From: PoT sp049331405
GTDB lineage: Bacteria > Planctomycetota > Planctomycetia > Isosphaerales > Isosphaeraceae
DNA length: 64,000 bases
NCBI RefSeq assembly: GCF_049331405.1
Contig: NZ_CP186274.1
Span: 9,610,001 to 9,674,000, forward strand
Reading direction: 5' to 3'
Under the pieces are notes generated by a model. It saw only the letters and a program-made list of their open reading frames with translations. It did not search any database and was not told where the DNA came from. Below, one piece after another: positions 43,667 to 53,151 of the stretch. Position 1 is the first letter of the stretch. Every line of letters begins with the position of its first letter. A program made the position numbers and the translations under genes.

Positions 43667-46600
43667 ATGGAAGTCCGCCCGCAAGAGCCGACCGTCGTCC
43701 TCGGAGGAAGGGCCCCGAGTCCTGTCCTCCGAGCCGGACTCCTGCTCGCCTGCCTGGCCGCGAGCCTGCCCCGGCCCGGCCTCGCGCAAGGCACGAAGGA
43801 GGACTACGCCAGGGCGGACTCCCTGCGAGAGCTGACCCGGGGCAAGGTCTTCAAGGCCAGGGTCGAGCCGCACTGGATCGGCGACGGCAAGCGGTTCTGG
43901 TATCGCAACGACCTGGGCAACGGCACCCACGAATTTGTCCTTGTTGATGCTCCCAAGGCGGCGAAGGAGCCGCTCTTCGACCACGAGAAGCTGGCGAAGA
44001 CGCTGGGCAAGGCGATCGACAAGACCGTCGCCGCGAAGAGCCTCCCCTTCGACCGGGTCGAGGTCGCGGACGACGGCCTGATCCGCTTCGAGGTCGATGG
44101 CAAAGGCTGGCGCTATCGGCCCGACCTCGACACGCTCGAGGCAGGCGACCCATTGCCCAAGGAGCCCCCCGCCGATGGCCGGTTCCGCCGCCGTCGCCGC
44201 CCCGAGATCCCCCGCCAGGCCTCGCATCGGGCCGAGGAATCGCCGGACGGGAAGTGGGTCGCGTTCCTCAAGGATCACGACATCTATGTGCGCGATAAGG
44301 CGAAGGGGGAGGAGCATCGCCTCAGCAACGGCGGAGTCGATGGCGACTCGTACGAAGGCGGCGTCTACTGGTCGCCCGACTCCAAGAAGCTCGTCGCGAT
44401 CAGGACGGTCAAGGGGGACGACCGCAAGGTCTACCTGATCCACTCGTCCCCCAGCGATCAGCTCCAGCCGAAGCTCTCGTCGTACGACTACCTCAAGCCG
44501 GGCGACAAGGTGCCGGTCTCCAAGCCGCACCTCTTCGACGTTGCCGCCCGCAAGGAGATCCCGGTCCGCGACGAACTCTTCCCGACCCCCTACGACATCG
44601 ACGAGTACCGCTGGGCCCCCGACTCGTCCCGGTTCACATTCCTCTACAACCAGCGCGGGCATCAGGTGCTGCGCCTGGTCGCGGTCGACGCGACGAGCGG
44701 CGAGGCGAAGGCCCTCATCGACGAGAAGAGCCCTACATTCATCGATTATGCTCACAAAACCCTTTTGCAATACTTTGACAAAACCGACGAAATCCTCTGG
44801 ATGTCGGAACGGGACGGCTGGAACCACCTCTACCTGATCGACGCCAAGGACGGTCGGGTCAAGAACCAGGTGACCAAAGGGGAGTGGGTCCTCCGCGAAG
44901 TCCTCCGGATCGACGAGGAGGCCCGCCAGGTCTGGTTCACCGCCGGCGGTATCAGGGCCGGGCAGGATCCGTACTATCTGCACTACGCTCGGGTCAACTT
45001 CGACGGCTCGAACCTCGCGATCCTGACCGACGGCGACGGCACGCACCAGGCCGAGTTCTCGCCCGACCGCAGCTTCCTGGTCGACACGTATTCCCGGGTC
45101 GACCTGCCGCCGGTCAGCACCCTGCGATCGGGCAAGGATGGCTCGTTGATCCGCGAGCTGGAGACGGGGGACTGGTCGGCCCTGCTGGCAACCGGCTGGC
45201 GGCCTCCCGAGCGGTTCGTCGCCAAGGCACGCGACGGCAAGACGGACATCTACGGCGTGATCTATCGCCCGATGAAGTTCGACCCCAAGGGGTCGTACCC
45301 GGTGATCGAGGCGATCTACGCCGGGCCTCAGGGGGCGTTCGTGCCCAAGTCGTTCTCGCCGCTGCACCACGAGCAGATGCTGGCGGAGCTCGGGTTCGTG
45401 CTGGTCGAGATCGACGGCATGGGGACGAACTGGCGGTCGAAGTCGTTCCACGACGTCTGCTGGAAGAACCTCGGCGACGCGGGCTTCCCGGATCGGATCC
45501 TCTGGATGAAGGCCGCAGCGGCGAAGGACCCGGCCCTGGACCTCACGCGTGTCGGGGCCTACGGCGGCTCGGCCGGCGGGCAGAATGCGCTCGGCGCCTT
45601 GCTCTTCCACGGCGACTTCTACAAGGCGGCCGCGGCCGACTGCGGCTGCCACGATAATCGCATGGACAAGATCTGGTGGAACGAGGCGTGGATGGGTTGG
45701 CCGATCGGCCCGCACTACGCCGAGCAGTCGAACGTGACCAACGCCCACAAGCTCAAGGGGAAGCTGCTGCTGACCGTGGGCGAGACGGACCACAACGTCG
45801 ACCCGGCCTCGACCATGCAGGTCGTGAACGCCCTGATCAAGGCGGGCAAGGACTTCGAGCTCGTCGTCTTCCCGGGCGCCGACCACGGGGCCGGCTCCAG
45901 CCCTTACGGCGAACGCCGGCGCAGGGACTTCTTCGTCAAGAGCCTCCTCAAGGTCGAGCCTCCGGACCGCAACGCGGAGGAGCCCCCACGCAAGGACGTC
46001 GCCATGACTTCTCCGGCGGCCCCGGCCCCCGCGCCGACCCCGGCCACCCCCGACGCCAATGCGGCCCAGCACTCCTGGGATGGCCCCACGGGCGTCGCCA
46101 TCGATCGCGCCCCCGGCGAGCTCCGCAACATCATCGAGCAATACTCGGCCGACCTCCGGGCGCTCCGGCGCTGGGGGCAGGGCAAGGAGAGCCCCTCGCA
46201 GCGCGACCGGCTCAGGACACTCCACAAGGGCTGGCTCGAGTCGCTCAATCGCCTCGAATTCGAGTCGCTCGGGCAGTCGGGACGCATCGACTACCTGCTC
46301 CTCAAGAACGAGATCGACCACTCGCTGCGGCAGCTCGACCTCGACGATAAGGCCGACGCCGAGACGGCCGGCCTGCTCCCCTTCGCCAAGACGATCTTCG
46401 ACCTCGACGAGGCCCGCCGGCGGATGGAGCCCGTCGACTCCGCCAAGGTCGCCGGGACCCTCGACGCCCTGACCAGGGCCATCGAAGAGGCCCGCAAGAA
46501 GCTCGACGCGGACGGCTCCAAGGATAAAGACAAGGACAAATCCAAGGCCGACCGCCCATCAAAGACCGTGGCGTTCCGCGCGGCGAAGGATGCCGAGTCG

Positions 46601-47782
46601 CTCAGGAGCCTCCTGCACGACTGGCACGGCTTTTACAATGGATATGATCCCCTCTTCACCTGGTGGACCTCCGAGCCGTTCAAGGCGGCGGACAAGGCCC
46701 TCTACGCCTATTCCACGGCGATTCGCGAGCGGCTCGTGGGCATCAAGGCCGATGACTCCACCACGATCGTCGGCGACCCCATCGGGGCCGAGGCGCTCCG
46801 GCTCGAGCTTGATCATGCCTTGATCCCGTACTCGCCGCAGGAACTGGTCGCCATCGCGAACGAGGAGTTCGCCTGGTGCGAGGCGGAGATGAAGAAGGCC
46901 TCGCGTGAGCTCGGCTTCGGCGACGACTGGAAGAAGGCCATCGAGCACGTCAAGACGCGGTTCGTCGAGCCTGGCAAGCAGCCGGCCTTGATCCGGGACC
47001 TCGCCCTCGAGGCCGTCAAGTTCCTCGACGACCACGACCTCATCACCGTGCCCGAGCTGGCGAGGGAGTCGTGGCGGATGGAGATGATGTCGCCCCAGCG
47101 CCAGCTCGTGAACCCGTTCTTCACCGGCGGCGAGGTCATCAGCGTCTCGTTCCCGACCGACTCCATGACCCACGAGCAGAAGCTCATGAGCATGCGAGGG
47201 AATAACGTCCACTTCGCCAGGGCCACCGTCCACCACGAGCTGATCCCCGGGCACCACCTCCAGCAGTACATGAGCTCCCGGCATCGCCCCTATCGCCGGA
47301 TCTTCAACACCCCCTTCTGGACCGAAGGCTGGGCCCTCTACTGGGAGCTCCAGCTCTGGGACATGAAGTTCCCGAAGTCGGCCGAGGACCGAGTCGGCAT
47401 GCTCTTCTGGCGGATGCACCGATGCGCCCGGATCATCTTCTCCCTCGGGTTCCACCTGGGGACGATGACCCCCGACGAGTGCATCAAGTTCCTGGTCGAG
47501 CGCGTCGGCCACGAGCGTGAGAATGCGACGGCCGAGGTCCGGCGCTCGTTCGCCGGCGACTACGAGCCCCTCTACCAATGCGCGTACATGCTCGGCGGCC
47601 TCCAGATCCGGGCCCTCCGCCGCGAGCTCGTCGACACCGGCAAGATGAGCAACCGCGCCTTCCACGACGCGATCCTGCACGAGAACTCGATCCCCATCGA
47701 GATGATCCGCGCCTCGCTCACCGGGCAGGATCTTCCGCGAGACTTCAAGACCCGCTGGAAATTCCATGAAACCGTGAAATGA
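43667..47782 (+). CDS. Secreted S9 prolyl-oligopeptidase/DUF885 fusion peptidase
   Basis: 1371 aa with a long signal peptide (hydrophobic core about 22-38). Residues about 50-500 form a DPP-IV-type beta-propeller. About 520-765 is the S9 catalytic domain, with Ser635 in YGGSAGGQ, an Asp in VGETDHNVDP and a His in FPGADHGAG. A Pro/Ala-rich linker (about 770-800, PAAPAPAPTPATP) leads to a DUF885 domain, with HHELIPGHH from residue 1189 and FWTEGWALYWE, a putative zinc-peptidase site. S9 enzymes often cleave after proline, so release of Pro/Hyp dipeptides would fit the locus. The reading frame is continuous, so this is a true fusion unless an internal start at the linker ATG is used. Confidence 0.9.
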   Translation: MEVRPQEPTVVLGGRAPSPVLRAGLLLACLAASLPRPGLAQGTKEDYARADSLRELTRGKVFKARVEPHWIGDGKRFWYRNDLGNGTHEFVLVDAPKAAKEPLFDHEKLAKTLGKAIDKTVAAKSLPFDRVEVADDGLIRFEVDGKGWRYRPDLDTLEAGDPLPKEPPADGRFRRRRRPEIPRQASHRAEESPDGKWVAFLKDHDIYVRDKAKGEEHRLSNGGVDGDSYEGGVYWSPDSKKLVAIRTVKGDDRKVYLIHSSPSDQLQPKLSSYDYLKPGDKVPVSKPHLFDVAARKEIPVRDELFPTPYDIDEYRWAPDSSRFTFLYNQRGHQVLRLVAVDATSGEAKALIDEKSPTFIDYAHKTLLQYFDKTDEILWMSERDGWNHLYLIDAKDGRVKNQVTKGEWVLREVLRIDEEARQVWFTAGGIRAGQDPYYLHYARVNFDGSNLAILTDGDGTHQAEFSPDRSFLVDTYSRVDLPPVSTLRSGKDGSLIRELETGDWSALLATGWRPPERFVAKARDGKTDIYGVIYRPMKFDPKGSYPVIEAIYAGPQGAFVPKSFSPLHHEQMLAELGFVLVEIDGMGTNWRSKSFHDVCWKNLGDAGFPDRILWMKAAAAKDPALDLTRVGAYGGSAGGQNALGALLFHGDFYKAAAADCGCHDNRMDKIWWNEAWMGWPIGPHYAEQSNVTNAHKLKGKLLLTVGETDHNVDPASTMQVVNALIKAGKDFELVVFPGADHGAGSSPYGERRRRDFFVKSLLKVEPPDRNAEEPPRKDVAMTSPAAPAPAPTPATPDANAAQHSWDGPTGVAIDRAPGELRNIIEQYSADLRALRRWGQGKESPSQRDRLRTLHKGWLESLNRLEFESLGQSGRIDYLLLKNEIDHSLRQLDLDDKADAETAGLLPFAKTIFDLDEARRRMEPVDSAKVAGTLDALTRAIEEARKKLDADGSKDKDKDKSKADRPSKTVAFRAAKDAESLRSLLHDWHGFYNGYDPLFTWWTSEPFKAADKALYAYSTAIRERLVGIKADDSTTIVGDPIGAEALRLELDHALIPYSPQELVAIANEEFAWCEAEMKKASRELGFGDDWKKAIEHVKTRFVEPGKQPALIRDLALEAVKFLDDHDLITVPELARESWRMEMMSPQRQLVNPFFTGGEVISVSFPTDSMTHEQKLMSMRGNNVHFARATVHHELIPGHHLQQYMSSRHRPYRRIFNTPFWTEGWALYWELQLWDMKFPKSAEDRVGMLFWRMHRCARIIFSLGFHLGTMTPDECIKFLVERVGHERENATAEVRRSFAGDYEPLYQCAYMLGGLQIRALRRELVDTGKMSNRAFHDAILHENSIPIEMIRASLTGQDLPRDFKTRWKFHETVK

Positions 47783-47914
47783 TGTTACGATAGCCCCCAA
47801 TCGGGCATATCGGACGGATCGAACCTCTCCAGCTAACACCTCTCGCACGGCGGGAAGCCCCCGCCCCGGCGGAATCGCGAAGATGACCCTTCATCCCTGC
47901 AGGGAGTGTTGTCG

Positions 47915-49447
47915 ATGGGAGGCTCGATCGCAAAGGGAACCGACCAGGCCGGCTCGCCACTGGCGCGCGGGCTGGGGTTCCTGGATGCCACGATGATCGT
48001 GATGGGGTCGATGATCGGCTCGGGGATCTTCGTGACCCCGGCCGAGTCGGCGAGGCTGGTGGGGTCGCCGGGATGGCTCCTGGCGGCCTGGGCCCTGACC
48101 GGCCTGATGACGGTCTCGGGCTCGCTCTGCTGCGCCGAGGTCACGGCGATGATGCCGAGGGCAGGGGGGCAGTACGTCTTCCTCCGCGAGGCTTATGGCC
48201 CGGCGGTCGGGTTCCTCTTCGGGTGGTCGTTCTTCCTGGTGGTGCAGACGGGGGCGATCGCGGCGGTTTCGGTGGCCTTCGCCAAGTACCTCGGCGTCTT
48301 CGTCCCCTGGGTCTCGGCCTCGAACGTCCTGATCGCCCCGATCGCGGTCGGCCACACCGGGTATGCGATCAGCCTCACGACCGAGCAGCTCTTCGCGGTC
48401 GCCCTGATCCTCGGGCTCGCGGTGGCGAACACGCGAGGGCTGGGCGTCGGGCGATGGATCCAGAACCCGTCGACGATCGCCAAGACCCTGGCGCTTGCCG
48501 CCTTGATCGTCGTCGGGCTTGCGGTCGGGCTGCGATCGAATGCCGGGGCGGCGGCCTGGGCCTCGTCGTGGTGGAAGCCGGCGCCGGGGACTTTCCCGAC
48601 AGCCGGGGCCATCGGGCCACTCGCGATGGCGATGGTCCTGGGCCGAGCCATGATCGGCCCGCTCTTCTCGCAGACCTCCTGGAACAACGTCACGTTCCTC
48701 GGTGCCGAGACGAGGAACCCCGAGTGGACTTTGCCCAGGGCGCTGGTCGTCGGCTGCGGCTCGGTGGTGACGCTCTATTTACTCGCCAACGTCGCGTATA
48801 TCGTCACGCTTCCGCTTTCGGGCATCCAGCATCCGCCCGAGGACCGCGTAGGGACGGCGATGCTGGCGGCCTGCCTGGGGCCGGCGGGGGCGTACGCCAT
48901 GGCGGCGGCGATCCTGGTCTCGACCTTCGGCTGCGTCAACGGCAGCACGCTGGCCGGGGCCCGCGTCTCCTACGCGATGGCCCGCGACGGCCTCTTCTTC
49001 CGTCAGGTCGGGACGGTGAACGCCCGACGCGTGCCCGCCCTCGCGATCCTGGCGCAGGGGGCGTGGGCGTCTCTGTTAGCATTAACTCGGACCGTCACGA
49101 CCGACCCGGCGACCGGCGCAACGACCTTCGGGAACGTGTACAACCAACTGCTCGAGTATCTCGTGTCGGTCGACCTGTTCTTCTATGTACTGCTGGTGGG
49201 GACGGTCGTGATCCTCAGGCGCAGGGCCCCGGGGGCTGCCCGCCCGTTCCGGACGCCCCTCTACCCGCTGCCGGCGATCGTGTATATCGGCCTGGCCACC
49301 TTGCTGATCGTCGACCTCGTCTACCTCGCGCCGACGACCTCGGGCATGGGTTTCGCGATCGCCCTGGCCGGACTCCCGGTCTATGCGGTCTGGAGCCGGC
49401 TCGGCACCGCGGTCGAGGAGCCGAGCGTGGTCGTCGAGACGCCCTGA
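47915..49447 (+). CDS. APC-family amino acid permease
   Basis: 510 aa with about 12 hydrophobic segments. The conserved APC start motif is seen in MIVMGSMIGSGIFVTPAE, followed by AEVTAMMPRAGGQYVFLREAYG. It lies 132 bases after the peptidase gene and 59 bases before the epimerase gene, all on the same strand. Uptake of hydroxyproline, proline or a dipeptide is the likely role in context, but the substrate cannot be read from sequence. ATG 47915 is preferred over GTG 47906; AGGGAG is well spaced upstream. Confidence 0.9.
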   Translation: MGGSIAKGTDQAGSPLARGLGFLDATMIVMGSMIGSGIFVTPAESARLVGSPGWLLAAWALTGLMTVSGSLCCAEVTAMMPRAGGQYVFLREAYGPAVGFLFGWSFFLVVQTGAIAAVSVAFAKYLGVFVPWVSASNVLIAPIAVGHTGYAISLTTEQLFAVALILGLAVANTRGLGVGRWIQNPSTIAKTLALAALIVVGLAVGLRSNAGAAAWASSWWKPAPGTFPTAGAIGPLAMAMVLGRAMIGPLFSQTSWNNVTFLGAETRNPEWTLPRALVVGCGSVVTLYLLANVAYIVTLPLSGIQHPPEDRVGTAMLAACLGPAGAYAMAAAILVSTFGCVNGSTLAGARVSYAMARDGLFFRQVGTVNARRVPALAILAQGAWASLLALTRTVTTDPATGATTFGNVYNQLLEYLVSVDLFFYVLLVGTVVILRRRAPGAARPFRTPLYPLPAIVYIGLATLLIVDLVYLAPTTSGMGFAIALAGLPVYAVWSRLGTAVEEPSVVVETP

Positions 49448-49506
49448 GCGGCCGATCAACTTCGAAAACTCTCTTTGATTTGGGACAAAGGCGGAGGACC
49501 GCGAGC

Positions 49507-50451
49507 ATGAGCCAGAATCGGAGGATCATCCGGGTCATCGACTCGCACACCGGGGGCGAGCCGACGCGCGTGGTCATCGAGGGGGGGCCGACGCTGGCCC
49601 CCGATTCGCTGTCCGATCGGCTCAAGGAGTTGAAGGCGCAGCACGACACGTTCCGGTCGGCCGTGGTCAACGAGCCGAGGGGCTCCGACCCGATGGTCGG
49701 GGCCTTGCTCTGCGAGCCGACCGACCCGACGTGCGCGGCGGGGGTCATCTTCTTCAATAATGTCGGGTATCTCGGGATGTGCGGGCACGGGACGATCGGC
49801 CTGCTGGTCACGCTCGCGTACCTCGGCCGGATCGACCCGGGCACGCATCGGATCGAGACGCCGGTGGGGGTCGTCGCGGCCACGCTCCACCCCTCGGGCG
49901 AGGTCAGCGTGCGGAACGTCGCCAGCTACCGGAGCCGCAAGGGGGTCAAGGTCGACGTCGAGGGGCTCGGGACCGTCACGGGCGACGTCGCCTGGGGGGG
50001 GAACTGGTTCTTCCTCGTGAACGACCACGGGCAGGATCTGACCCTGGCCAACCTCGATGCGCTGACGGATGTCTCGTGGCGGATCCGGCAGGCGCTGGTC
50101 CGAGATGGGATCGCCGGGGACGACGGGCAGGAGATCGACCACGTCGAGTTGTTTGGGCCGTCGAAGGTCGGCGACAGCCGCAGCTTCGTGCTCTGCCCGG
50201 GGAAGGCGTATGACCGATCCCCTTGCGGCACCGGCACGAGCGCCAAGCTCGCCTGCCTCGTGGCCGATGGGAAGCTGAAAGAAGGAGAAGTCTGGACCCA
50301 GGAGAGCATCATCGGCAGCGTCTTCCGGGGGTCGGTGGAGGTCGTCGAGGGCCGGGTCTTCCCGACGATCACCGGCTCGGCGTTCGTGAATGCCGAGGCC
50401 ACCCTGATCCTCGACGACCGCGACCCGTTCCGCCTGGGGATCCGGGGATGA
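49507..50451 (+). CDS. lhpA: Proline racemase-family 4-hydroxyproline 2-epimerase
   Basis: 314 aa. Both catalytic cysteines of the family are present: Cys92 in MCGHGTIG and Cys240 in SPCGTGTSAKLA, with Asp236 before the second. The two-Cys form is that of racemases and epimerases; a Thr in place of the first would indicate trans-3-hydroxyproline dehydratase. With the dehydrogenase genes behind it, conversion of trans-4-hydroxy-L-proline to cis-4-hydroxy-D-proline is the best call; proline racemase is the alternative. GGAGG precedes ATG 49507. The stop overlaps the next start (ATGA). Confidence 0.87.
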   Translation: MSQNRRIIRVIDSHTGGEPTRVVIEGGPTLAPDSLSDRLKELKAQHDTFRSAVVNEPRGSDPMVGALLCEPTDPTCAAGVIFFNNVGYLGMCGHGTIGLLVTLAYLGRIDPGTHRIETPVGVVAATLHPSGEVSVRNVASYRSRKGVKVDVEGLGTVTGDVAWGGNWFFLVNDHGQDLTLANLDALTDVSWRIRQALVRDGIAGDDGQEIDHVELFGPSKVGDSRSFVLCPGKAYDRSPCGTGTSAKLACLVADGKLKEGEVWTQESIIGSVFRGSVEVVEGRVFPTITGSAFVNAEATLILDDRDPFRLGIRG

Positions 50452-51578
50452 ACACCGTGACCTTCGACGCGGTTATCGCCGGCGCGGGGATCGTCGGGGC
50501 CGCCTGCGCCTTCGAGTTCGCCCAAGCGGGGCTCCGCGTGGCGGTGGTCGAGCCCTCGGCGATCGGGGGCGGGGCGACCGCCGCCGGCATGGGGCACGTC
50601 GTCGTGATGGACGACTCCGACGCCCAGTTCGCGCTGACGAACTACTCGCAGAGACTCTGGGACGACCTGATCCCCGACCTCCCCCGCGAGGCCCAGTACC
50701 ATCCCTGCGGCACCCTCTGGGTCGCGGCCGACGATGACGAGATGGAGGAAGTCCGCCGCAAGCGCGACTACTTCGCGACGAGGGGGGTCGCCGTCGAGGT
50801 GATCGATGCGCAAGGCGTGGCGGAAGCCGAGCCGAACCTGCGCCCTGGGCTTGCGGGGGGCCTGCGGGTGCCCGGCGACGGCGTCGTCTATCCCCCTTGC
50901 GTGGCCCGGTTCCTGCTCGATCGGGCGATGGCGAAGGGGGCGGTCGTCCTCGAGAACACGCGAGTCTCGTACCTTGGTGGCAAGCGCGTCGGGCTCGACG
51001 ACGGTCGATGGATCTCGGCGGGCCTGACCGTCAATGCCTCGGGGACGTGGGCCCCGACCCTGACGCCCGGCTGGGAGGTCCGCAAACGCAAGGGACATCT
51101 CGTCATCACCGACCGTTACCCCAGGTTCGTGCGGCATCAGCTCATCGAGCTCGGCTACCTCAAGAGCGCCCACGCCATCGACGCCGACTCGGTCGCGTTC
51201 AACGTCCAGCCACGGCCGAACGGCCAGGTCCTCATCGGCTCGTCGCGACAGTTCGGGGCCGAGACCTCGGAGGTCGAGCCGGCCTTGCTCGGTCGGATGA
51301 TCGAGCGTGCCCTGGAATACATGCCCAACCTCGCGAAACTCACGGCAATCCGCACGTGGACCGGCTTCCGGGCCGCGACCCCGGATAAGCTCCCGCTGAT
51401 CGGCCCTTGCCTCGGCCACGACGGGCTGCACCTCGCGACCGGCCACGAGGGCCTCGGCATCACAACCTCGCTGGGGACGGCCAGGCTCCTGGCCGATCAG
51501 GTGCTGGGCCGGACGCCGGAGATCCCCTGGGAGCCCTACTTACCCTCGCGTGCGGGGACGAGCGTGATCCATGCCTGA
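50448..51578 (+). CDS. lhpB: FAD-dependent D-hydroxyproline dehydrogenase, DAO-type subunit
   Basis: 376 aa. The N-terminal FAD-binding motif AGAGIVGAACAFEFAQAGLR and C-terminal GHEGLGITTSLGTARLLADQ are those of D-amino-acid-oxidase-like subunits. In Pseudomonas the trio LhpB-LhpF-LhpE oxidises cis-4-hydroxy-D-proline to 1-pyrroline-4-hydroxy-2-carboxylate; the gene order A-B-F-E appears to match here. It overlaps the epimerase by four bases and the ferredoxin-like gene by eight, so the genes are tightly coupled. Substrate specificity is inferred from context; sarcosine- or octopine-oxidase-type subunits look similar. Confidence 0.85.
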   Translation: MNTVTFDAVIAGAGIVGAACAFEFAQAGLRVAVVEPSAIGGGATAAGMGHVVVMDDSDAQFALTNYSQRLWDDLIPDLPREAQYHPCGTLWVAADDDEMEEVRRKRDYFATRGVAVEVIDAQGVAEAEPNLRPGLAGGLRVPGDGVVYPPCVARFLLDRAMAKGAVVLENTRVSYLGGKRVGLDDGRWISAGLTVNASGTWAPTLTPGWEVRKRKGHLVITDRYPRFVRHQLIELGYLKSAHAIDADSVAFNVQPRPNGQVLIGSSRQFGAETSEVEPALLGRMIERALEYMPNLAKLTAIRTWTGFRAATPDKLPLIGPCLGHDGLHLATGHEGLGITTSLGTARLLADQVLGRTPEIPWEPYLPSRAGTSVIHA

Positions 51579-51828
51579 ATCGACGACGATCCGGCTCACC
51601 CTCGACGGCCGGCCCATTGAGGTTCCGAACGGCACGATGGTCGCCGCGGCACTCGCGATCGCCGAGATCCCGGCCTCGCGGCGCTCGGTCTCCGGCGAAC
51701 CGAGGGGCCCCGTCTGCGGCATGGGAATCTGCTTCGAATGCCGCGTCACCATCGACGGGGTCCCGCACCGACTCGGCTGCCTGACCCCCTGTGCCCCCGG
51801 GATGGAGGTCCGCACCGATGCCCCGTGA
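51571..51828 (+). CDS. lhpF: [2Fe-2S] ferredoxin-like subunit of the dehydrogenase
   Basis: 85 aa. The cysteine pattern CGMGICFECRVTIDG followed by LGC matches the small 2Fe-2S subunits of hydroxyproline dehydrogenase and related oxidases. The fold begins with a beta-grasp pattern (IRLTLDGRPIEVPNGTMV). It overlaps the preceding gene by 8 bases and the following one by 11, as expected for subunits of one complex that need fixed stoichiometry. It probably relays electrons between the two flavin subunits. Confidence 0.85.
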   Translation: MPESTTIRLTLDGRPIEVPNGTMVAAALAIAEIPASRRSVSGEPRGPVCGMGICFECRVTIDGVPHRLGCLTPCAPGMEVRTDAP

Positions 51829-53092
51829 ACGCCAGGCCGACATCCTGATCGTGGGGGCCGGTCCCGCCGGCATCGCGGCCGCGCTGGGGGCCTCGCGAGG
51901 CGGCGGTAGAGTCCTCCTCATCGACGAGAACCCGGCGCCAGGCGGGCAGATCTGGCGTGGCGAGGCCGCCAAAGGTTCGGCCGACCGCCACAAGCCGGCC
52001 GACGCCTGGCTCCGCAGGCTGTCCGAATCCGATGTGGAGATCATCCCCGGTGCCCGCGTCTTCGCCGCGCCAGGCCCGGGGAGCCTTTGCGCCGAGACGC
52101 ACGACGGCCGCCTCGAGATCGCCTACGATCGCCTGATCCTGGCGACGGGGGCGAGGGAGCGGCTCCTGCCGTTCCCCGGCTGGACCTTGCCCAACGTCAT
52201 GGCCGCGGGAGGGCTCCAGGCCCTCGTCAAAGGGGGCCTGCCGATCGCGGGGCGTTCGGTCGTCATCGCCGGGAGCGGGCCGCTGCTGCTGGCCGTCGCC
52301 GCGAACCTCAAGCAGAAGGGGGCGAAGGTCCGGGTCATCGCCGAGCAGGCTTCGTTCGGGAGCGTCGTCGGGTTCGGGCTCGGTCTCGTCGGCTCTCCGT
52401 CCAAATTAGTGCAGGCCCTTGGATTGAAGCGGACGCTGGCGGGGATCCCGCAACGCCTCGGCTGCTGGCCGGTCGAGGCCCGGGGGGAAGGGCGGCTCGC
52501 CTCGGTGACGCTCACCGACGGCAAGACCACCTGGGATGAACCCTGCGACTACCTTGGCTGCGGCTTCGGTCTTGTTCCCAACACCGAGCTACCGAGGTTG
52601 CTCGGTTGCGAGGTCGGCCGCGGCGTCGTGACGGTCGATGACTGGCAGCGAACGACGGTCGAAGGCATCTATTGCGCGGGCGAATCGACGGGGATCGGGG
52701 GGGTCGAGAAGTCCCTGCTCGAAGGGGAAATCGCCGGGCTCGCCGCCGCGGAGAAGCTCGGCGAGGCGAAGGCCCTCTTCCCAACGCGAGAGAAGGCCAG
52801 GGCCTTCGCGACGAGACTCGAGCGGGCGTTCGCGCTTCGCGATGAGTTGCGCAATCTCCCCCAACCGGAGACGATCATCTGTCGCTGCGAGGACGTCACG
52901 CTCGCGCAGCTCGCCCCGTTCCATGCGTCGCGCGAGGCGAAGCTCCAGACGCGTTGCGGCATGGGCCCTTGCCAGGGGCGGATCTGCGGGCCCGCCGTCG
53001 CATTCCTCAAGCAGTGGCCCGCCGACTCGATCCGCCCGCCGATCCTGCCGGTGCGGATGGAGAACCTCGTCGCCGCTAAAACGAACGACTGA
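51818..53092 (+). CDS. lhpE: FAD/NAD(P)-binding subunit of D-hydroxyproline dehydrogenase
   Basis: 424 aa. It starts with a Rossmann FAD motif (ILIVGAGPAGIAAALGASRG) and has a second dinucleotide site (VVIAGSGPLLLAVAANL). The C-terminal region has a BFD-like cysteine set (CRCEDVTLAQL, then CGMGPCQGRICGPAV) that may hold a second 2Fe-2S cluster. ATG 51818 is chosen because upstream residues fall within the preceding gene. It ends the operon; a hairpin at 53091-53119 lies immediately after. No alpha-ketoglutarate semialdehyde dehydrogenase follows in the window. Confidence 0.85.
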   Translation: MPRERQADILIVGAGPAGIAAALGASRGGGRVLLIDENPAPGGQIWRGEAAKGSADRHKPADAWLRRLSESDVEIIPGARVFAAPGPGSLCAETHDGRLEIAYDRLILATGARERLLPFPGWTLPNVMAAGGLQALVKGGLPIAGRSVVIAGSGPLLLAVAANLKQKGAKVRVIAEQASFGSVVGFGLGLVGSPSKLVQALGLKRTLAGIPQRLGCWPVEARGEGRLASVTLTDGKTTWDEPCDYLGCGFGLVPNTELPRLLGCEVGRGVVTVDDWQRTTVEGIYCAGESTGIGGVEKSLLEGEIAGLAAAEKLGEAKALFPTREKARAFATRLERAFALRDELRNLPQPETIICRCEDVTLAQLAPFHASREAKLQTRCGMGPCQGRICGPAVAFLKQWPADSIRPPILPVRMENLVAAKTND

Positions 53093-53119
53093 CGGGGACG
53101 GCAGAGTGCCGCCCCCGTC
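53091..53119. terminator. Hairpin between convergent genes
   Basis: GACGGGGACGGCA and TGCCGCCCCCGTC form a 13-bp stem with one mismatch and a 3-base loop, overlapping the stop at 53092. No T-run follows on the plus strand. It may serve either convergent gene. Confidence 0.5.
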
Positions 53120-53151
53120 GCGTCGAGACACCGCCAAGGATCGGAACCGAC

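Noticed and set aside
48073..49506. N-terminal extension of the epimerase frame over the permease gene
   Set aside because: Sequence before 49507 is out-of-frame translation of the permease; the epimerase start has GGAGG and the family N-terminus.
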